Below, one piece after another: positions 21,282 to 34,300 of a stretch of DNA of 64,000 nt (its first letter is position 1; each line of letters opens with the position of its first letter). Below the pieces are notes generated by a model. It saw only the letters and a program-made list of their open reading frames with translations. It was not told the origin of the DNA and ran no database searches. The stretch is from Mesostigma viride (taxonomy: Eukaryota > Streptophyta > Mesostigmatophyceae > Mesostigmatales > Mesostigmataceae). Made by a program: the position numbers and the translations under genes. The stretch is taken from contig RPFO01000154.1 of the NCBI GenBank assembly GCA_009746045.1, forward strand, positions 693,496-757,495, written 5' to 3'.

Positions 21282-21285
21282 TTAA

Positions 21286-22383
21286 AGCGCATGCACAGCG
21301 TTATAGTACCTTCAGAAAGCTCTGGCACCTTGTGGCCATCAGCTTGCGCCTTAGCCGACGTCTTGAGCCGGCCACCTCACCTTTGTAGCGTAAGCTATGC
21401 ATGCGTCAGCCTACCTATGGTATTATTCATGATTGCGAGGCCGGATCGATCTGTACGATAACTATCCCGGGATCGATCACGTTTGCCTCTGTACCGAGAG
21501 TGATTTTTTACCGACTCGATGGATCGGGATGAGCTCGGTCCGAACAGAGGAACGGTGACGGACAGAGGTGGTGTCTACTGTGTTATGACCGGCATCGATT
21601 GGGCGAACGCCTCGGCCAGCCATAGGATGCACGACTGCGCCATTGTCAGTGTAGTCAAATGTCTACCATTCATACTGAAATGACCGTAAATAATGATAAG
21701 TGGAGCATTAAGCTAGGCCGGGTATTGCGGTTGCTGGCCGGCCTGTCCAACGGTCAGCAATCACATGACAGTGCGTGTGAGCATGGCCGCTCTGCCGGCT
21801 TTGGTCGTGGAAACAGTACGGCCTCATATTGTTCTTGAGCTCTTTTTGTAATCTTTTGCAATCAGAAGTGACACGAATGGAAATTTGACATATCCACTTC
21901 CACTGTCACACATAAACAAGGCTTATATTATATAGTTTACTGGGCTGGACCTGTCCTGTAACCCATCCTGTACATAAGTCCTCTTAGGTAAAGGTCACTG
22001 GTAACATAGGTGTTTGGTAGGTCTCCGCGTCTCCCCAACTGGACTGCGTGACTTTCAATTCAATCAAGTGTTTGGTAGGTCTGTCAACCTATGTTTAGCG
22101 CATGGGATTAATATCTTGGTGCTTAGTTTAAATGAGCTGCCCAAGCACTCGGACCGACGATATAAACCCCCTGTTTGACATCGGAATGTACCTTGGCTGG
22201 CAACAACCCTTGGCCAGAGTTATTAGTACATGAGACAGCTTTGGACTGATGTGCACACCCTGAACTAGTCAGATTTGCTCAGCATTCGGGCACAGTGCAC
22301 ATCCATGTTCCACTGCCATTCCTCACATGTCAAGTTTGGTAGACACCCAAGGCAACATGGCCATTAGTTTGATCCCTTGCACT
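21286..22383. other. Intergenic between the transposon and the HBS1 3' end
   Basis: No gene recognised. The part next to 22384 must hold the HBS1 3' UTR and polyadenylation signal, but no clear AATAAA or algal TGTAA signal can be assigned. Confidence 0.4.
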
Positions 22384-25300
22384 TCATGATACCAAGGTGA
22401 CGATGCCAACCGCGATCGACATGCCTTGATCGCGGATAACCAAGCGGCCAAGTGGCCGGCAGTCGGAGTATGTCTCCAGACACATGCCCTGGTTCAGCGT
22501 CAACTGTTAGCAACGCAGATTCCAAGGAACGAAGAATGTGAAAGGGAAGAACACAAATATGGGTGCTACGTCAGTTACAGACTGTACATATGCTGCATCA
22601 ACGAAAACAATGCCAGTATTATACATGTCAAGCTGGTTGCAAGGCTATAAACCCCCCCACCCCCCCACCCACCCCACCCCCCTCCCCCCTGCACGCCCTC
22701 CACACCCTCCATGACCTCAGCAACTGAATGATTCAATGAGATTAGCATAGTACTCCGTGGCATGCCTATGCGCATGACACACAGGTACTTACTTATGACC
22801 ATAGCAACTTGTGCAGGGGGTCACTGGCAGAGTATGTATCGAGCATCAAACATGCACTTAGCTCACCAAGTTGACAGCCTAATGTTAAAACCGAAGTTGC
22901 CTGTATGAGCAGAAGTCCATAATCGCGGCAACTACAGAGGCATTCCTGTCTTGCATATCCTGTTACAGCAGGCTCTAGAGAAGGAAGCAGCCACTCCTTT
23001 TTCTAATAAATGTCAGACCTCGGTGCCTGCAGTGGTGCATGCCTGACACTTCCAGCCATTAATGACTAGCCCCCTGGCCCAGTCGATAGCACAGCTGCAG
23101 TGATTGCACACCTGCACAGGTACTACTCCGTAGGGCTTGACGCGGGGCGCCTTAACAACTCACTTTCCTCAACTTAGTTAACTTAGCTTTCCTTAACGAT
23201 CTACGTTGACTCCCCACAACAACCGAGCTCACCTCCACCACCTTAAAGGACTAGACGCTCCCCACCGAAAACTCTGCGAACGTCCACCCCCTTAACAACT
23301 AAAAACTTGCCAAGCAACATCCCCCTCACCTCCACCACCGCGGTCTGCCCCTTGATGAGGCACCGCGGGTTGGCCTTGGTCGTTTCACCCGTCTTCGGGT
23401 CCAGCAGCTCCAGCAGCTGGGCGTCGAGGGGTAAGTAGCAGTCAAGGGGCGGCAAGCAAAAGCAATAAAGGAATGATAAGTAACCGTGAAGGGGGGACAG
23501 GTAAAAGCAAAAAGGGGGGACATACAAAAGCATCAGCTCGCCAAATCGACGGGGTCCAGCAGCTCCAGAAGGGGGGGGGCAGGGGAGGGGGGGGGCAAGT
23601 ATGAAGTGGCAGGTAATAAGTGTACGCGGTGAGGGGGCCAGTATAAAGGGGTGAGGGGGGCAAGCACTGGCATAATTGTGGTCTTGGGAGGCACAAGTAT
23701 CAGCTCTCCGCACACATTGGCACAAAAGGCAGCTGTGCTCCTACAGCTTCCTGAAAGGGGGGGTGGTTTGTCAGAATGTTGTCAAAGGACAGGGCAGTAG
23801 CGGGAGCGGGTGCAACCACAGGCGTGTACCAATGCAATGTCTCCGCGAGGCTAACCCCGTGCAAAGGTCTCCGCAATCATCGTCACGCACTGAGGCCGTG
23901 TCCATGGCTTTGTTCGATCAAACAGCCTCAGCAGGTGTGGCGAGACACTCAGTATTGTGCGGGGGCAAGCGAAGGCCCCCTTAGCAAAGCATCGCGGAAA
24001 ACGTAGCATCAAGTCTTTGCAAGCGTCAGGTATGGAGGCCACTTTTGTCATAAGCTGATAAGCAGAAAAGCTGATCAGGGAACCATAGCCAAGGCTTTCT
24101 CTAATTAAGTTTAATTAATAGCCAAGGCTTTGGGTTCACGAGTGCAGCCGATTCCTGTTGATGGCATAGCTTTCATACCGCTGGGCTCCTGCGGCCTCGA
24201 AAGGGGTTGGTTGTTTTGCTTACTTGTTGGCTACTCAAGCGGCTACAAGTAGAGCAAAGAGATAACTATGTACATCCTAGGACACTTGCTCATTACTTGG
24301 ACACTTGCTCATTACTTGGACACTTGCTCATTACTTGGACACTTGCTCATTACTTTTACACTTGTTGGCTGTAAGAAGCACAAGGTGGCAGAGTGATCTG
24401 CCTATGGCCTCGCCCTTGAAGGCCCACAATGCCTTTGTGCACGCCCCGTGTGTTGCAAATCCCCCATGCGCAGTGCAAACCCGCAGACGTACCTTTGAGA
24501 CAACCGCAGGCTCCGCCGAGTTGTGCGCGTGCACGACCACCTGCGCAAGGGTATAGGTACGGCAAGGTGAGCCGGCACAGGCCATCGGTCACGCAACCCT
24601 AAGTCTATATGCAGCAACCATAAGAGCTCCCCAAGCCCAGGGAAATAGGGGGCACTATCAAAATCTTGCTCAACAAGAACACATCATGGAGGGAGTCGCC
24701 ACGGTGGACCCGCTGAGGCCGGTTGGAGACGTGCGCAAGTAGCGGGTTGTCAAAAATAGTCTCTGGGTGCGTGCCCTATTGCACAATAATAACACCCAAC
24801 TGGAATCCACATGCGACATAACATTCGATAAGCAACCTTAACTGAGCGATGGATTCCTATCGGATATCATTCATATCAACCTCGCTGTAGCTCCCTGCAA
24901 ACATCCACAGGGTGCACATCTTTAAGCGCCACGTCTGTAAGTGGCCACTGACTCATCCCACGAGTCTAAGATCTGCACGGATTGAAGATCTGCATGGAAT
25001 GATCTACGACATGCACGGAATGAGCTGTGTACCTGGTCACCATGGACTCACTACCATGATCCATGGAAGGGCATGCAAGGAGGGCACGAACAGGGAAGGG
25101 AACACACGGATCAAGGAGCATACACGCTGCCGAGCACAGAGAACGAGGGGGAATATTAGTAGGTCTTGAAGTCTAATATAATGCAGAGAACAAGGGAATA
25201 TAACAATAGATATTGTGGTCTAATATAATGCAGAGAACGAGGGGATATCACCAAGTAGCGTGCCCTGACCGAGCACAGGTTCACCCACCGTTGCTCCTTT

Positions 25301-28300
25301 CAAGATGGGCCGCTTGACACCCAGCACCACAATCTGCGGATGCCAGAAAGATAGATGCGGCAGGAAAGCAAGAAAGGCAGAAGTAGAGGGAGAAGGGAAG
25401 AAATATATTAGGACAGAGGCAGTGAGATAAAGAAGCAATGTTCCGGACAAAAGGAAAAAACGGAACAACAAACAGGCCAACAGTGGCATCCCAGGTATCG
25501 CTTCTGCATGTTTTGGTGTTTCACAAGACTCGCACGAGCCAGGTGAGGCAGATGTGACGCGGTTCTATCCTCTAGGGACTGCGTGATTGAGCGAGTGTCT
25601 GTAGTGCATCTAGCGCTCGCCACAGCACAACATTTTCACAATCCAACCCCCTCTGAGGATATATAGAGAATTGCAAAGCCGTAGCACGATGATGGTGACA
25701 GGCGGTGGCAGGCAACGGGGGGCTTCGTACCCGCGCCTGTCAAACTGCATAGCGTGCCTAACAACGGCAAACACAGGATGGTGACAAGCGGTGGCATACA
25801 CCAACAAGGGGCATACGTACCCGCGCCTGCATGACCTTGACGAGCCGAATGGGGAACGAAGGGTCGCAGAAGACGTCGCCCTTGCGCACGCCGCCCGTGG
25901 AGTTGTCGGGCGCCGCGCTGGACGTGAACGCCAGCATAATGTCGACCGCGTCGCCGGCGGATGCCAGCTGTAGCGTTGTGGCAGCACGGCGCGAGATGGC
26001 ACATTGTGACAGACCAGGAGAAGTGAGTAGTGGCAGCAGGGCGCGTGGTGGCACATTGTGACAGACCAGGAGAATTGAGTAGTGGCAGCAGGACGCGTGG
26101 TGGCACAGGATACAGGAGCAGGAGGGGGGAAATGACGATGCAGCCGGAGTGGCTGACCGATGGGAATAGGCAGGGACATGAAAGGTGATACATTTCAACG
26201 ATGCAACGAGGACCCACGGCGGGATGAGAGTGATCGGCCAGGTGTTTGTGACACCCTGGCATCGTTTGGGTGTGCGCATCTTTTACGTGTGTGTACAGGC
26301 TTGCGCTTTAGTGCAGTGTAGTGGGGGTAGGGTCGGCGGGCTGGGGGGGGGGGGGGGCAAGGGGGGGGGTCCAAAAAGACTTGAGACATGTAGAACAAAT
26401 GCTATACAAACGCATGATGACAAAGACATATCAAAATACATTTACAATTACACACCGTCTGCGGTGAATAACCAGACAAGCAGGTAAACGTGATGCCTAC
26501 AACAGCGCATATAGTCACAAATTGCGCATGGGAAGGCGTTGCGACCGAACTCAGGGAGTCATGGTACAGTCATTCACGCCTTAAGTTGGGTTGGCTTAAG
26601 TTGTGTTCACGCCTTAAGTTGGGTCGAATTGGATTTCGGTGTTCTAAGTTCAAAGTAGTTCAGAATAGTATGTTTTAGTATCTTTAGTTCAAATTAGTAG
26701 AATTAAGTAGATTCATTCACGCCTTAAGTTGGGTTCACGCCTTAAGTTGGGTTGACCCCTCAAAAACCACGAACCCACCTTAAGGCGTGAATGACTGTAC
26801 TGAGCTGGATGCCCCTTCTCAGGGATATGTGCTACATGTACTCCCAACAGAGTCATGTTCCTAATTAATTAATGGTACTGAGCTACATGGCCTCACAATG
26901 CCACGCTACACAGGTAATGAAGGTTCGGAATTCTCAGCAACGAACGTTGATGGCGCTGCGAGGTTGGTGATAGTAAGCATAAAGGATGATGGCGAAAACC
27001 AAGACAAAAAAGGCAGCAGCTAGCCCGCTCATACCATGCACGATACTGGTGCACGATGGGTGATGGGTGATGGGTTGATGAAAGGAAGCATGACACGAAG
27101 CCAGCGTGTCCGCACTTACCGTGCACGCCGTGCCGTGCCGTTCAATGCCGCGCACCGTGCAGATTTCTCCCCCAGGGACTTGCAAGACCTGCCCACGCGG
27201 GTAGTCGGAGGAGCCAGGTGGGAGGGAACGCAGGCCACGGGCGAGAATGTGCAGCAAAAGGGAGCGCCGATAGCCAAACAAAACGCAGGCCACGGGCGAG
27301 AATGCAGGCAGCCGGTGAGGAGGTAGCAGGGAAACTTTCTTCAACCACAGCACAGAAAGCACGCATGGGCACATGCCGGCCACATCAATGATGGTCACAG
27401 CATATAAACTCAATGCCTTGCGTATTGGGCTCAATGCCTTGTGTATTGTGCACATGGGCTTCAAGCCCTGTGTATATTGGCTGCACTCCAACGATCGCCA
27501 GCAAACCTGAGCGCCATCGCTACCATCAGCATTGAGTAAGATGCAGGCACCCGTTGTCCGCTTTCCTGCAAGCTGCCTAGACATAGTGACCAAGGGCACA
27601 TGGCGATGGCACTCGCAGCAAGGTGGAATGGCACTCGCAGCGAGAATCCATCCAAGTACCCAGATAAAATTCATGCAGAATATTGCATCAACAATAATCA
27701 TGAATGGATGGCTTGCCTTCGTGCCCATGACGGACACTTGAATCGACGTATAAATCGGTGCTAGTATGGTGGGTTGCTGGCTCACCTTTGTGCCCACGCG
27801 GAACGCCCCCGCCTCCACCTTGCCCCCCACAACAATGTCGCCTCTGCGAATTGTTGGAGCCCACGAGGAAGCGCAAAGGTTTCACATGGCGTGGCGTGCA
27901 GCCAACCAGGCACGGTCAACAGGACAGAATATATCCGCGGCTACAGCAGGCGCCAGGGAAGCATGGTGCAAGTCTGAATAGAGCGAAGGAAGTGAGGCTC
28001 AAGATGAAACCGAACTCACAATGAAGCAATCGTAATTGGTTTCCCCTTGCTCCCCCCCCCCCCACACACATTCCTTCACATCGCATACTATTCCCGAAAG
28101 CTCACAGCTACGAAACCGTCGATACTTTGTCACTTCTAGTTGTCCTGGGGCGGCTCAGGAAATCTGTGCCCTAGCCTGGAAAGCTGCCACGACCTGCGTT
28201 TCTCTACAAACAACGTTTCTCACACCGTGCGCACTGTGATGCTGCCACCCTGCACTCACCCCTTGTTGCTCCGCGCGACATCTGAGACTGTCACACGCAG

Positions 28301-31300
28301 CGGGCGGTCCACCGGCCGCGACGGGATGGGCAGGTTGTCGATGGCCTCCATGAGCGTGGGGCCTTGGTACCTGCGCATGTCCACATATATGTCCATTTAT
28401 AGTAGTACATGTGCGGGACGACCATAGGTAAGGGGTATTAGACATGCAACAGCAACCAAACGGGGCCTCGGTACCTGTAGGCGTATCTATATGCACACAC
28501 ACACAGACGAGGGATGCCCATGTGTGACAGGTATCAGCATAGCTGTCAGGGCACTGATAGCCGTCACATACAACGCAATAATGTCCGACATGAAAAAACG
28601 GTCACATGGCAAGGTATTGACTCAACCGTAGCTGCCATACTTTACCACGCTTCATGGCTTGCCCTTCATGGGTTGCGTCAGGATCTTCTAACCAATGTGC
28701 GCACACGACCTTGCCGCTTCATGGGCACACGGCCTTGCCGCTTCATGGGCACACGACCTTGCCGCTTCATGGGTAGCGACCCAAGGGAGGTGTTGTCGTC
28801 CAGTTGCTGCTGAGCGCCTACCTAAGGCGGTGTGCACAATTCGGTATGCTAATGTGCATGTACAGATGCCGGACAGCATCGAGACACCCACCATGGGGGC
28901 AGCTTGGCGTCGGACGGCTGCGGATGCTAGTGTGCACCTATAGATGCCGGTACATCTCTATTGCGCATGTGTGGGCGTCAGCAGCCCTCTATTGCGCCAC
29001 CCACCAACGCTGTGAGATCATAACTAACCATGCTGTGTGTTCATGATTCCAATCACTAATGATACTACCAGGCGGCCACCCACCACGCGAGCAGCTTGCG
29101 TCCAATAGCTAGCGTCAAATCGCTGCGGATGCCAGTGCATGCATGCAGATGCTAGCATAGCGGCTGTAGTGCTCATGTACAGATGCCAGCAGCGTAACAA
29201 CACCCACCACGCCAGCAGCTTCGCGTCGGACGGCGCCTGCGTGATGTTCTCTCCCAGGAAGCCGCTCACAGGGAGCCACTGGAGCACGTTGGGCTGATGG
29301 GGGGAGGGGGGGGGGGGGGAAGGATCATGGGAAAACAGCAGGATCGAGCAATGAAAATGGAACGGACCAGTCGGGTTGGTGGGGGGGGGCGCCGTCAGGA
29401 TGAGATGCCAGTGGGGCGAGACATGCACCAGAGCAGGAGAGAACGGATATGAAGGGAAAAAGCACGCGACTTGAAAATGGATGCGGCTGGCCGGAGCACG
29501 TTGGCGTGAACGCCCGTGGGATGGGGTGCATGCCAGGAATAGTTTGTAGAGCACAACGAAAGATATAATATCAAGGAGACAAAAACTCTATATAGCACAG
29601 GTATAAGATATACTATAAGATACAACACTCTGTACACTATACGTAGATAGATAGAGTGTTATCTACCTGTGTTTCATACATAACTTCTGTTTCATCTTCC
29701 GTTTCATATATAACAAAAGATGACCGAAGGAGATGACTCAAGGATGGGGAAAGAGCTTGAAAAGACTCCGGAAAAAAAGATAAGATAAGATCAGGATGAC
29801 CCAGCGAACCAGAGGATGCTTACGAGGAAGGAACGGGGGGGCTGGAGAAATCCAAACAAAGCGGACAGCGGCAGACAGGAAGAGAAGTGCACTAGCATCC
29901 GCAACAGCAGCTTGGTCCAGGCAGGCTGCTGCATGAAACAGTTCGCAACCAGCGCTATTTACGACCTGCCCGAACGACCTCACGGGCTACCCTCTAAACC
30001 TGCACCTGCTCTACCCCCCCCCCCCCCCCCTGCCTGCCTTGAACCCGCGCTTGACCTACCCCCCCAACTTGCCTTGAACCCGCAGCTGCGCAGGAAGGGG
30101 CCGAGCTGGTCGATGATGAACTTGAAGCGGTCCTCCGAGTAGCTGACGCAGTCCATCTGTACAGCCAGATAGCGATGATGCAGAGCCACAGCATCCATGA
30201 ACACATGCGCGACCTTGCACGAATAGATGAAGTGCAATGGCCATGGCTGTACATGGCGATTCAAACGAGCGCCTGCCCGGGCCCAACCAAGGAATGATAG
30301 GAACGGAGCAACGTGAAAAGCATGAGCATGGCGAGTGAGCAGTGCCCATGGATTCAGGGGGAGCATCCCACCGGTGGGTGGAGATAGAATAGCGCCCTCC
30401 CTAAAATGGTGGAAAAGATACAAGATGGCATACATGGAACAAACAAACAAATATTAAACGAAACAAACAAACATGGGCTATGGAGAAAGAAAGACACCAA
30501 TTACAGAGGCCATTGACATTGGTCTCTCGTTCAGATGGCCGCCGGGGGAAGTGCACGGAGCTTAAGAGGCACCGGCAGGTGACTATCAAGAAAAGCGCGC
30601 TCCCCGCACTTAAAAACCAACGGAGAAAAGATGCATGAACTGGCAACCGCCTCAGGACCTACTAGTACAGTATTGTTTTTGGCAACATAAGCTTTTGTAG
30701 CCCTCCATGCCATTGGCTTTGCACAACCAGTACAAGTACCAGCAGCATTTCCTTGTCTTGGTTGACAGCGGCGAAAAGACTTTCTATGCCTTGGTACTTG
30801 GCCTAATGCTACTCAATATAGCAGAACCTAGTTACCTTGTTGATGGCGACGATGAGGTTCTCCACCCCCAAGCTCTTGGCCAACTGCGCATGCTCCCTCG
30901 TCTGACCACCCCCTTTGTGGGGGCCTTCGCTCGCTGCCTCAAAGCCGGCCTCAAAACCACCCACCGAGGCATCCACCACCAGCACCGCGGCATCGGCCTG
31001 TGCGGGGTTTAAACGAGACACAGCAAGCAAATGGAGGCAGGGGCAGGGGTGCAAGTTGAATGAATATTCAAAAGGTCAAATGCAGTCCCCTTAAGATCCC
31101 ATCCCTCCATCCCAACGCCCCCCTTGCTTACACAGCCCCCCTGCCCTCCCTCTGTCATAACATGAGGGCAACTTGTGTATGCGCCGCTTTTTCATTTCAA
31201 ACAGAAAGAGGCTGGGCGTGGCATGCAGAGATGGGGCCGCCACCGTGGATGGGCAGCCTAGGCCTTCTATAGAGGAGGCGCGAGGGGCACTATAAGAGTA

Positions 31301-34300
31301 TGTAGAAACACATGCCAAGGCAGTCCCCCTGATTGGTAAAACGCATAACATGTACACCGATATCTTACGTCCACAACTACATACGCAGCCTGATGAATAT
31401 GAACATGGTAAAACGCATAACGTGTACACCGATATCTTATGTCCACAACTACATACGCAGCCTGATGGATAGGAACATGGAAAAACACATAACATGTACA
31501 CCGATATCTTACGTCCACAACTACATACGCAGCCTGATGAATATGAACATGGTAAAACGCATAACATGTACACCGATATCTTACGTCCACAACTACATAC
31601 GCAGCCTGATGAATATGAACATGGTAAAACGCATAACATGTACACCGATATCTTATGTCCACAACTACATACCTAGCCTGATGAATATGAACATGGACAG
31701 CCTTGCGAACATGACCGTTGCGTGTGGCCATGCCGGGAACCATCGCACACCCGGGCACGCACATTTCCACTCAACTCAACCCGATTCCCACCTGTGCTTC
31801 GCCGCAGATGATGTTGGGCACAAACCATGATGCGTTGCCAAGTGATACTGTCTGTAGTGTAATGGATAGTAGTGAAGGCTGTGAATAGTAGTGAAGGCTG
31901 TTCTATCAGGTATGAGTAGTGAAGGCTGTGAATAGTAGTGAAGACTGTACTATCAGGTATGACAAGTGAAGACTGTGTAATAAATAATAGTCTTCAGCCA
32001 AGATAGCCATTTCTGGAGTGCCATGTCTCTCGCTTAGAACCAAGTGACAACGATGACAAACGCCCACCTTCGCCGCGCCGCAGATGATGTTGGGCACAAA
32101 CCATGACACGTTACCAAGGGACGATGCAATCGTGTCTGTAGTGTAATGTCTGTAGTCTATGACCATGCTTAGAACCAAGTGAAAACTATGACAAATACCA
32201 ACTTGCGCCGCGCCGCAGATCATGCGCCCTTTAGAAAGATAAAGTCACTCGACCCATGTTTGCAGTATGATGACCGCCACCCACCTGTGCCGCGCCGCAG
32301 ATCATGTTGGGCACAAAGTCGCGGTGGCCCGGCGCGTCCATCAGCGTCACGTGGCGGTTGGCCGTCTCAAACTGGTGGCGCGGGTGCCAGCAACAACACC
32401 AAGCCGGCCATGACGAACAAATGCGCGCAAGAGGGAATGAAAAAGTGACGGAAGAGTGGGGCACCAAAGATGGCCTTACAAGGGGTGCAGCAACAGCACA
32501 GCAGAGCCAGACAGGCGCCAGAAGTGAGCCACGCCAGGCACGGACGATAGATGGGCACAGCACGGAATTCATGAGATGGGGATTAAAGATGACGATAAAA
32601 CGGAAGGATGAGAAGACAGAAAAACGCAAACAACTTGAAATTGAAAAAGGAGTGGGGCAGGGCGGGGGGGGGGAGGGGAAACGATGGGAGGAACAGGGTG
32701 TACTGGTTTCACAGAAACCCTTGCTGTAGCTGAGCTCTCGTAAGCTGCGCACATCTCATTGCCGCCCAATGAGTGGGGAGGATGGGACTGGCCCAAGCAG
32801 CGCTCATACACGTAGGCGTGCGCCTCCATACTATGAACACAGCATGAAATGCCTCCACACTACAGCATCCATACCACAGCATTAAATGCCTCCATACTAT
32901 GAACACAGCAGTAAATGCTCCCAGGCCAGCAGACCTAGAGCTTGGTGAAGCCCGGGCTGACACAAGGGCTGGCCACGTCGATGCAAGAACACTACAATGG
33001 CATCAACCATGATCACAGTAGCATCACTATAGCATCGAGCGACGTACGTGCGTGCTGGCCACGTCGATGGTGACGCCCCTCGCACGCTCCTCGGGGCGCT
33101 CGTCCAGAACCCACGCGAACGCAAACGAGCCCTTGCCCTGCACATGGGGGGGATTTGTGTGTGGGGGGGGGGCAGAAGTGCCAGGAATGGCCCATTCGCA
33201 GTAGCCATTCATTAGAAATCTAAACAAAAATTTACTTAATTTGAAAAGAAAGAAAAAAAGACTTAGCCATTACTAGATGTGGTCAAACACCGTGGTCATT
33301 TGCTAGCATTAAAATGCAGGAATTTCGAACACGCGAATCAATGTGACCACTGCATGCACCATTGGCACGATCAAGGGCATTGATTGAAATGATGAAGGCA
33401 TTTTCATGTTTCATGTCATGGGAGATTGAATATCTCACGGCGACCAGACACATGTCATGGGAGAGACTGCTACAAAACATCATCATTTAATAGCCGTTTT
33501 CTCCTTACAGCCCTCCATTTGACCTGCTCCGCCGCACCGCGGGCGGTGCATGTTCACAAACTCATCTACTACAGGAGCTACAATTATAATCATCATCTCC
33601 CGTAGAGTCACTCCCCACCTCCCCCCTCCATCTGCCGTGCCGCCTACACTTGGGTGATGCTTGTTCATACCCTCTCTAGCTACAGTAGCTACATAATGTA
33701 CCACTCGCATCACTACAATAAAAAACATCACCCTGCGCCTCTCCAAGCACCTGCTCCGCCGACTCGCGCTGGTGCTTGTGCATGACCTTCTTGCCGACCG
33801 CGTCGACCAGGTGCAGCAGGTGGCCCATCAGCGTGGACTTGCCCGCGTCCACGTGGCCCACCTGGGGCAAGAATAAGTAAAACCAAAAGGTAAGTAGAAT
33901 AAAGTAAACTGGTTTTGAGTTGTGCCCAAAACTCAGCGCACGCTGTCAGGAAGAGGATGCACGCGATGAAGTATGAACAAGGATGCACCATGTTTACGAT
34001 ACGCGCGCAGTTAAGCGCACCTGGCGCGGTCGACCATGCATGACACGTTGGAAGGGGGGTGCACAGATCAACACACGCAGGATATCCACGCAGGCAGGAA
34101 GTGGGCGCGGAACATGGGAAATAAGCAGCCAGGCACACCTGGCAAACGCAAGGGCAGTGAAGGAACATGGGAAATGAGCAGCCAGGCACACCTGGCAAAC
34201 GCAAGGGCAGTGAAGGATCCAGTGTGGGGCGCTCCATCGCGGCGCATGACCCAGTGTGAGCAGCATCAAGAATGATTGGGGTGAATACACTATTAAGACG

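Noticed and set aside
31091-31830. Cys- and Tyr-rich or Thr/Asn-rich proteins of 165-184 codons
   Set aside because: Artefacts of the 72-bp tandem repeat.
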